DNA from: Prevotellaceae bacterium UBA2718
Lineage (GTDB): Bacteria > Bacteroidota > Bacteroidia > Bacteroidales > Bacteroidaceae
Assembly (NCBI GenBank): GCA_002353975.1
Contig: DEKQ01000107.1
Location: 1 to 17,740 of the forward strand
Length of the DNA stretch: 17,740 nucleotides
Reading direction: 5' to 3'
Numbering within the stretch: position 1 is the stretch's first letter; the number at the start of each line of letters is the position of its first letter. The notes below the pieces were generated by a model, which searched no databases, was not told the origin of the DNA, and saw only the letters and a program-made list of their open reading frames with translations. Made by a program: the position numbers and the translations under genes. Positions 12,788 to 17,740 of the stretch are shown piece after piece.

Positions 12788-13596
12788 TATCCCAATAGGT
12801 TAGCGTACCTCTCTTGTCCGTACTTGTTAATAGAATCCTTGGCCACTGCTATAGCTTTCTTGAATAGCTCAAGCTGTTCCTTCCTGGTCTTGTCCTTCAT
12901 GGCTGCTGCCCTCACCACAACGACTCCACAGGGTCGTGACTTCACTTCCTTAATCCAGTGTGCGCCGCGTTTCATGGCTGTCGTGGCGTATGGCTCAGGC
13001 ATCAGTGCTGCATCCACGTTGCCTGTAGTCAGCATATTGAGCCTCACAGCAGGGTCTTCCACCTGTACTATGAACGTGCTGGGCTTCTTGCGGTTCAGCG
13101 AGTCGGTGGCATTCTGCGCCAACAGGAACGACTCTCCGTGGCTGTCGGCTGCCACAAACTTATCGCGCAGCTGCCCTAATCTTGTGATGCGGGCCTTCTT
13201 GGCCGTGAGGAATTTCCATGTCAGGTCAGTAGCCATCACTCCTTCAAGCTTCAGCCCCTTCTCTTGCAGCACCTTCATCAGCGTGCTGTCTATCGCCGCT
13301 CCCTCTACAAGACTGTCTGTCAGAGCCTTGCGGCATTCTGATAGCGCATGGTAACGGCGCAGGCGCACATCAACGCCAAGCGTGTCAAACAGCCTCAGTT
13401 GCTTTGCCACGATTATTGGCAGGCAGTCTGCTGTCGGCATGACACCAATCTTCAGCGCTGCCGAGTCAGCCTTGCGCATAGCCTCACGCTCAGCCTTCGT
13501 CAGTCGGGCTTTCTGCTCGGCATCGTCACATCCGCTGACAGACAGTGTCAGCACGGCGATGAGGAATGTAAGGAAAATATGAAATGTGCGTTGCAT
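12784..13596 (-). CDS. Periplasmic solute-binding-like lipoprotein (NMT1/SsuA-type ABC substrate-binding fold)
   Basis: The 270-residue product has a lipoprotein signal peptide: MQRTFHIFLTFLIAVLTLSV followed by SGC, placing the lipidated cysteine at residue 23. The mature part has the pattern of NitT/TauT-type substrate-binding proteins: LKIGVMPTADCLPIIVAKQ (48-66), a helix/loop with DVRLRRY, GAAIDSTLM (about 97-105) and the late LTTGNVDAALMPEPYA block (about 188-203). Such proteins bind sulfonates, nitrate, pyrimidine precursors or similar small molecules. Unusually, no ABC permease or ATPase gene is adjacent; instead the gene is first in an operon with a TPR protein and an EF-G2. It may act as an orphan sensor or serve a transporter encoded elsewhere. 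A charged linker (about 24-47) separates the lipid anchor from the binding domain. Its -7 element at 13607-13614 leaves almost no leader. Confidence 0.8.
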   Translation of the reverse strand: MQRTFHIFLTFLIAVLTLSVSGCDDAEQKARLTKAEREAMRKADSAALKIGVMPTADCLPIIVAKQLRLFDTLGVDVRLRRYHALSECRKALTDSLVEGAAIDSTLMKVLQEKGLKLEGVMATDLTWKFLTAKKARITRLGQLRDKFVAADSHGESFLLAQNATDSLNRKKPSTFIVQVEDPAVRLNMLTTGNVDAALMPEPYATTAMKRGAHWIKEVKSRPCGVVVVRAAAMKDKTRKEQLELFKKAIAVAKDSINKYGQERYANLLGY

Positions 13597-13606
13597 TTAT
13601 TCTGTG

Positions 13607-13614
13607 CAAAGTTA
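13607..13614 (-). promoter_or_regulatory. -7 promoter element of the lipoprotein-TPR-EF-G2 operon
   Basis: The minus strand reads TAACTTTG, a perfect TAnnTTTG match only 10 bases before the ATG at 13596. Transcription would then start about 4-6 bases ahead of the start codon, giving a nearly leaderless mRNA. The lipoprotein signal needs this start codon, so a later start is unlikely. Confidence 0.5.
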
Positions 13615-13709
13615 GCAATAAATGCGGAATATCATGCAACATTAAAGACTTTTTAGCAAAAAAACATCGATTTTGCTCTGCTGCGTGCATGATTATAACT
13701 TTTTTTGCC

Positions 13710-13717
13710 TACCTTTG
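13710..13717 (+). promoter_or_regulatory. -7 promoter element of the glnS-radA-maf operon
   Basis: TACCTTTG is a perfect TAnnTTTG match 23 bases before the glnS start codon, giving a leader of about 17 bases. Together with the leftward element at 13607-13614 it makes a divergent promoter pair about 100 bases apart. Confidence 0.6.
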
Positions 13718-13740
13718 CATTCCAATAATACTATTTTATA

Positions 13741-15522
13741 ATGTCAGACAATACACTTCTTAATACTACTCCTGCTGCAGACGAGAGCAGCAAGGCATCA
13801 CTTAATTTTATTGAACAAAAGATAGAGTCCGACCTCGCGGAGGGCAAGAACGGCGGTAGAGTGCAGACACGCTTCCCACCCGAGCCTAATGGCTACCTGC
13901 ACATAGGCCATGCCAAGGCTATAGCCCTTGATTTCGGTGTGGCTCAGAAGTACGGCGGCGTCTGCAACCTTCGCATGGACGATACCAACCCGCAGAAAGA
14001 GGACACAGAGTATGTTGAGGCTATCAAGCGCGACATTGAGTGGCTGGGCTTCAAGTGGGGTAACATCCTTTATGCCTCAGACTATTTCCAACAGCTGTGG
14101 GACTTGGCCGTAGAGCTCATTAAACGCGGCAAGGCTTACGTTGACGAACAGAGTGCCGAGGAAATAGCAGCCCAGAAGGGCACTCCTACCACTCCTGGTA
14201 CCAACTCGCCCTATCGTGACCGCCCAGTGGAGGAGTCCCTGCGTCTTTTCAATGAGATGAACAGCGGCAATGTGGAGCCTGGCAAGATGGTGCTCCGCGC
14301 CAAGATTGATATGGCAAGCGACAATATGCACTTCCGCGACCCTATCATGTATAGAGTGCTCAATATGCCCCATTGGCGCACAGGCAACAAGTGGAATGCC
14401 TATCCTATGTATGACTATACCCATGGACAGTGCGACTATTGGGAAGGCGTAACACATTCGCTATGCACGCTGGAGTTCGTGAGCCATCGTCCACTTTACG
14501 ATCTCTTTGTCGATTGGGCAAAGGAGGTGGCAGGCGATGACAAGCCTCTTGATGATAACCGACCACGCCAGACAGAGTTCAATAAGTTGAACCTCACGCA
14601 CATCCTCCTCTCCAAGCGCAACCTGCTGATGCTTGTGCAGAATGGTGAGGTGAAAGGGTGGGACGATCCGCGTATGCCTACCATCAGTGCTTTCCGTCGT
14701 CGTGGATACAGTCCGGAGGGTATTGTGGCCTTTATAAACAAAATAGGATATACAAAGTTTGATGCCCTCAATCAGATGTCACTCTTCGAGAGTGCCGTGC
14801 GTGATGACCTCAACAAGCGTGCCCAGCGTGTCAGCGCCGTTATCAATCCGGTGAAACTCATCATAACGAATTTCCCTGAAGGCGAGACAGAGACTTATAC
14901 CGCCATCAATAATCCAGAGAATGAGGCAGACGGTACGCATGAGATAGAGTTCTCACGCGAACTGTGGATAGAGCGCGATGACTTCATGGAGGATGCACCG
15001 AAGAAGTTCTTCCGTCTCGGACCGGGTAAGGAAGTGCGACTCAAGAACTCGTACATCATACGTTGCCCCGAGGAGAACTTCTGCAAAAAGGATGCTGACG
15101 GCAATATCACAGAGATATATGCTGAGCTGATACCCGAGACAAAGACGGGCGAAGCCAACTGCAACACGAAGATTAAGGGCAAGACAATCCATTGGGTCAG
15201 CTGCCGTCACTGCCTTGAGGCAGAGGTGCGCAACTATGACCGCCTGTGGATGGTGGAGAATCCTCGCGACGAGGTGGCTGCCTACTCTAAGGCGCAGGGC
15301 AAGGACCGCATTGACATTGAGGACATGCGTCACTTCATCAACCCCAACAGCCTGGAGGTGAAGCACGCCTACGTGGAGAAATGGTGCGCCACTCGCAAAC
15401 CGCTTGACTACCTGCAGTTCCAGCGCATAGGATACTATACTCCTGATTACGAATCCACACCCGACCATCTTGTGTTCAATAAGACGGTAGGCCTCAAGGA
15501 TACATGGCAAAAGACAAAATAG
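13741..15522 (+). CDS. glnS: Glutaminyl-tRNA synthetase
   Basis: This 593-residue class I synthetase charges tRNA(Gln) with glutamine in the cytoplasm. The HIGH motif lies in PPEPNGYLHIGHAKAI (46-61) and the KMSKS-equivalent is LLSKR (289-293). The glutamine/tRNA-contacting blocks LRMDDTNP (77-84) and YDYTHGQCDYWEGVTHS (224-240) are intact, and the C-terminal anticodon-binding beta-barrels end in the typical VGLKDTW. It is slightly longer than the E. coli enzyme (about 550) because of a short N-terminal extension. The start at 13741 fits the promoter at 13710-13717. It is first in the operon, and its last 19 bases overlap the start of radA. Confidence 0.97.
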   Translation: MSDNTLLNTTPAADESSKASLNFIEQKIESDLAEGKNGGRVQTRFPPEPNGYLHIGHAKAIALDFGVAQKYGGVCNLRMDDTNPQKEDTEYVEAIKRDIEWLGFKWGNILYASDYFQQLWDLAVELIKRGKAYVDEQSAEEIAAQKGTPTTPGTNSPYRDRPVEESLRLFNEMNSGNVEPGKMVLRAKIDMASDNMHFRDPIMYRVLNMPHWRTGNKWNAYPMYDYTHGQCDYWEGVTHSLCTLEFVSHRPLYDLFVDWAKEVAGDDKPLDDNRPRQTEFNKLNLTHILLSKRNLLMLVQNGEVKGWDDPRMPTISAFRRRGYSPEGIVAFINKIGYTKFDALNQMSLFESAVRDDLNKRAQRVSAVINPVKLIITNFPEGETETYTAINNPENEADGTHEIEFSRELWIERDDFMEDAPKKFFRLGPGKEVRLKNSYIIRCPEENFCKKDADGNITEIYAELIPETKTGEANCNTKIKGKTIHWVSCRHCLEAEVRNYDRLWMVENPRDEVAAYSKAQGKDRIDIEDMRHFINPNSLEVKHAYVEKWCATRKPLDYLQFQRIGYYTPDYESTPDHLVFNKTVGLKDTWQKTK

Positions 15523-16904
15523 CATACGTCTGCGATAACTGCGGCCAGGAGTCCTCCAAGTGGCTGGGCAAGTGTCCGTCGTGCCACCAGTGGAACACTT
15601 TCCGTGAGATACGTATCTCCGGTGACAGCGGACAGCAGAGTGCCCGCATGGCTGCGCGCTCCGTTGCCTCAGCGGCTCAGAGCAATTTCGGTTCGGTGTC
15701 TCATGCATTGCACCTGCGGGATATCCCATTGAAAGATGTCCCGCGGATGGATATGCACGATGCCGAACTTAATCGCGTGCTTGGTGGCGGACTGGTTCCA
15801 GGCAGCATTATCCTGCTTGGTGGCGACCCCGGCATAGGCAAGAGTACGCTGACATTGCAGACCATCATGCGTATGCCCGACACTAACGTCCTCTATGTCA
15901 GCGGCGAGGAGTCAGCCCATCAGCTCAAGATGCGTGCCGAACGCATCGAGGGAGGTGTCAACGACGGCGTGATGATACTCTGCGAAACCTCCATTGAGAA
16001 AATCTTCAACGAGATACGCACCAGCAATCCCGATCTGCTCATCATAGACTCCATACAGACGATGGAGACCGAGACGGTAGATACGGCACCGGGTTCTATC
16101 ACTCAAATACGTGAGTGCGCCTCAGCCCTCTTGCGCTTTGCGAAGGCTTCGGGCGTGCCTGTCATACTCATAGGCCACATCACCAAAGAGGGTTCCATTG
16201 CCGGACCAAAGATATTGGAGCACATCGTAGATGCTGTCATACAGTTCGAGGGAGACCGTCAAGGGCTCTATCGCATTCTGCGCAGCATAAAGAACCGTTT
16301 TGGCTCTACGTCCGAGATAGGCATCTATGAGATGCTGCAGAATGGTCTGCGTCCTGTTGCCAACCCATCAGAACTTCTTCTTGGAGACGATCGTGAGGGC
16401 ATGAGCGGCATTGCCATCTGTGCTGCGGTAGAGGGTATGAGGCCGTTTCTCATTGAAACCCAGGCTCTGGTATCGTCGGCAGCATACGGCACACCACAGC
16501 GCTCTGCCACCGGATTTGACCAACGCAGGCTCGGAATGCTCCTTGCCGTGCTTGAAAAGAAGGTGGGCTTCAAGCTCGTTCAGAAAGATGTGTTTATCAA
16601 TATCGCCGGCGGTATCAAGGTCAGCGACATGGCAATGGACCTCAGCATCATCGCTGCCGTGTTCTCGTCAAATGTCGATATAGCCATCAATAGCAGTTAC
16701 TGCCTCTGCGGCGAGGTGGGGCTCAGCGGTGAGATACGCCCTGTGGCGCGTATAGAACAGCGCATTTCCGAGGCAGAGAAACTTGGCTTTACCGACATCA
16801 TAATCCCTAAACGCAACCTGAGTGCGCTGAAGGGAAAGAAATACTCCATCACCATCCACCCCATGAGTAGGGTAGAGGAGGCTCTGCGCCACTTATTCGG
16901 ATAG
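15504..16904 (+). CDS. radA: DNA repair protein RadA (Sms), branch-migration ATPase
   Basis: The 466-residue protein has the three RadA parts. An N-terminal C4 zinc finger has Cys10, Cys13, Cys24 and Cys27. The RecA-like ATPase core has Walker A GGDPGIGKST (106-115), Walker B DLLIIDSIQ (177-185) and the diagnostic KNRFG motif at 263-267. A Lon-protease-like C-terminal domain (about 300-460) lacks peptidase function in this family. RadA extends D-loops and processes recombination intermediates with RecA. The start ATG lies inside the glnS coding region in another frame (19-base overlap), which implies translational coupling; this start is required because the zinc finger begins at residue 10. 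Confidence 0.97.
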   Translation: MAKDKIAYVCDNCGQESSKWLGKCPSCHQWNTFREIRISGDSGQQSARMAARSVASAAQSNFGSVSHALHLRDIPLKDVPRMDMHDAELNRVLGGGLVPGSIILLGGDPGIGKSTLTLQTIMRMPDTNVLYVSGEESAHQLKMRAERIEGGVNDGVMILCETSIEKIFNEIRTSNPDLLIIDSIQTMETETVDTAPGSITQIRECASALLRFAKASGVPVILIGHITKEGSIAGPKILEHIVDAVIQFEGDRQGLYRILRSIKNRFGSTSEIGIYEMLQNGLRPVANPSELLLGDDREGMSGIAICAAVEGMRPFLIETQALVSSAAYGTPQRSATGFDQRRLGMLLAVLEKKVGFKLVQKDVFINIAGGIKVSDMAMDLSIIAAVFSSNVDIAINSSYCLCGEVGLSGEIRPVARIEQRISEAEKLGFTDIIIPKRNLSALKGKKYSITIHPMSRVEEALRHLFG

Positions 16905-16915
16905 TGTTAATCTCA

Positions 16916-16939
16916 CCTCTCATCCCTCTTCCCTCATCC
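16916..16939 (+). repeat. Pyrimidine-rich tract related to the GGATGAG heptamer repeat
   Basis: The 38-base radA-maf gap is filled by CCTCTCATCC, CTCTTCC and CTCATCC. Reversed and complemented this reads GGATGAG, GGAAGAG, GGATGAG, AGG, matching the last part of the heptamer array at 8304-8320. It ends just before the maf start codon. Confidence 0.55.
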
Positions 16940-16942
16940 AAA

Positions 16943-17590
16943 ATGAAACTACTTCTCGCTTCAAAATCTCCCCGTCGCAGGGAACTTCTCCAAGGGCTTG
17001 GCATCCCATTTGAGGTAATGTCCATCCCTGGTGTTGATGAGAGTTACCCCTCTACGTTGCCTGCGTCGCAGGTGGCAGAATACATTGCCCGAAAGAAAGC
17101 GGCAGCATACTGTGACTTTTTTAGGCAGCAATCGTCTGTACTTCCACAGTCAGAGGAAGGTGCGGGGCTGGATGAGTCCCTTGTCCTTCTCACCGCAGAC
17201 ACCGTTGTGGTCTGCGATGGTGACGTGCTTGGCAAACCCCACGATGAGCAAGATGCCTTTGCTATGTTACGCAAACTCAGCGGCAAGACACACCAGGTAT
17301 ATACGGGCTATTGCCTCACTCCCCTGGGTGTACCTCATGCCAAGGTGTATGGTGGCAGTGTCTGTACCGACGTGACATTCAAAAATCTTACTGATGAAGA
17401 GATAAGTCATTACATCAAGACCTACAAGCCATTCGATAAAGCCGGTGCCTACGGAATACAGGAATGGATTGGCTACATCGGTATCACCGGCATTCATGGC
17501 TCATACTACAATGTGATGGGCCTGCCAGTGCAGCGTATCTACGAGGACATCAGGAAAATGCAGAATGCAAAATTCAAAATTCAGAATTAA
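16943..17590 (+). CDS. maf: Maf family nucleotide pyrophosphatase (dTTPase/UTPase type)
   Basis: From the ATG at 16943 the product is 215 residues. It begins MKLLLASKSPRRRELLQGLG, the Maf signature with the phosphate-binding SPRRREL loop. Other family blocks are VDESYP, LTADTVVVCDGDVLGKP (catalytic Asp and Lys region) and FDKAGAYGIQEW. This set is typical of the YhdE-like subgroup that hydrolyses dTTP, UTP and modified pyrimidine nucleotides to monophosphates, and Maf proteins also affect septum formation. An in-frame ATG at 16904 would add 13 residues (MLISPLIPLPSSK) translated from the repeat tract, overlapping the radA stop; I reject it because family members start at MKLLLASKSPR. The last ten residues (MQNAKFKIQN) are encoded by an AT-rich repeat and look like an acquired tail. 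Confidence 0.93.
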   Translation: MKLLLASKSPRRRELLQGLGIPFEVMSIPGVDESYPSTLPASQVAEYIARKKAAAYCDFFRQQSSVLPQSEEGAGLDESLVLLTADTVVVCDGDVLGKPHDEQDAFAMLRKLSGKTHQVYTGYCLTPLGVPHAKVYGGSVCTDVTFKNLTDEEISHYIKTYKPFDKAGAYGIQEWIGYIGITGIHGSYYNVMGLPVQRIYEDIRKMQNAKFKIQN

Positions 17591-17595
17591 TTCAT

Positions 17596-17714
17596 AATGC
17601 AGAATTCATAATAAAAATGCGAAATGCATAAATCATAATTACATTTGTGTTCACGAACAGTCTTACTTGTGAAACGAAAATTAATTATGAATTATGCATT
17701 TTTAATTCTGCATT
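17596..17714. repeat. AT-rich long inverted repeat downstream of maf
   Basis: AATGCAGAATT (17596-17606), AAAAATGC (17613-17620) and ATGCATAA plus CATAATTA (17623-17641) match, in inverted order, TAATTATG and TTATGCAT (17682-17699), GCATTTTT (17696-17703) and AATTCTGCATT (17704-17714). With small gaps this is a stem of about 35-40 bp around a 40-base loop that contains GTTCACGAAC. The repeat units start already inside the maf 3' end (17557-17590). It may end the glnS-radA-maf transcript, though no classical GC stem with T-run is present. Confidence 0.65.
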
Positions 17715-17740
17715 ATCTTTCGAGCCTCTTGTCGGATTCG

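Noticed and set aside
12602..13354. 250-codon plus-strand frame across the TPR/lipoprotein junction
   Set aside because: It crosses the ATGA overlap of two well-supported minus-strand genes and is serine/leucine-rich without domains.
14953..15729. 258-codon minus-strand frame opposite glnS and radA
   Set aside because: It spans two clearly conserved genes on the other strand; composition is typical of a shadow frame.
16904..16942. Upstream ATG extending Maf by 13 residues
   Set aside because: The added residues come from the repeat tract and the ATG overlaps the radA stop; Maf proteins start at MKLLLASKSPR-like sequence, i.e. at 16943.

Overview
The window looks like chromosomal DNA of a gut or oral Bacteroidales bacterium, most likely Prevotella/Segatella or a close relative. 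The reasons are: repeated matches to the Bacteroidetes promoter -7 element TAnnTTTG (six perfect matches, most just upstream of genes); a GH2 enzyme with a DUF4982-type C-terminus; the Bacteroidales C-terminal ending RGIYVRNGKKIIVK on a secreted protein; an EF-G2-type elongation factor; and intergenic palindromic or AT-rich repeats typical of this group. No phage, IS transposase, CRISPR, tRNA or rRNA was found.

Layout. (1) 1-516: the 5' end of a leftward gene running off the window, with its promoter and a perfect inverted repeat over the likely transcription start, then non-coding DNA with a weak terminator. (2) 517-1899: leftward MATE efflux transporter. (3) 1900-3374: about 1.5 kb without a convincing gene but full of structure: a two-copy inverted palindromic element, several short inverted repeats, a 43-bp tandem duplication, a short orphan reading frame, and a promoter followed by a strongly folded segment that I read as a candidate non-coding RNA. 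(4) 3375-5774: leftward secreted GH2 beta-galactosidase-like enzyme. (5) 6195-7905: rightward pair of a secreted protein with two tandem beta-rich domains and a 52-residue peptide with an unusually good Shine-Dalgarno sequence. (6) 7906-8491: terminator, a GC-rich multi-palindrome element containing six heptamers, and a second terminator. (7) 8492-13596: leftward operon, in transcription order lipoprotein/solute-binding protein, TPR protein, EF-G2-like factor. (8) 13741-17590: rightward housekeeping operon glnS-radA-maf, divergent from (7). (9) 17591-17740: AT-rich inverted repeat.

How genes work together. glnS, radA and maf cover tRNA charging, recombination/repair and nucleotide or septum housekeeping, and are tightly packed. 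The leftward operon couples an orphan periplasmic-type solute sensor (no permease or ATPase nearby), a cytosolic TPR protein and an EF-G paralogue whose G domain lacks the catalytic histidine. This suggests a nutrient- or starvation-linked adjustment of translation, but that is inference. The GH2 enzyme and the MATE pump stand alone.

The most interesting items are the structured RNA candidate at about 3079-3275 with two mutually exclusive folds, the catalytically altered EF-G2 in its three-gene operon, the small acidic peptide at 7747-7905, and the two palindromic repeat elements (1929-2120 and 8189-8378).
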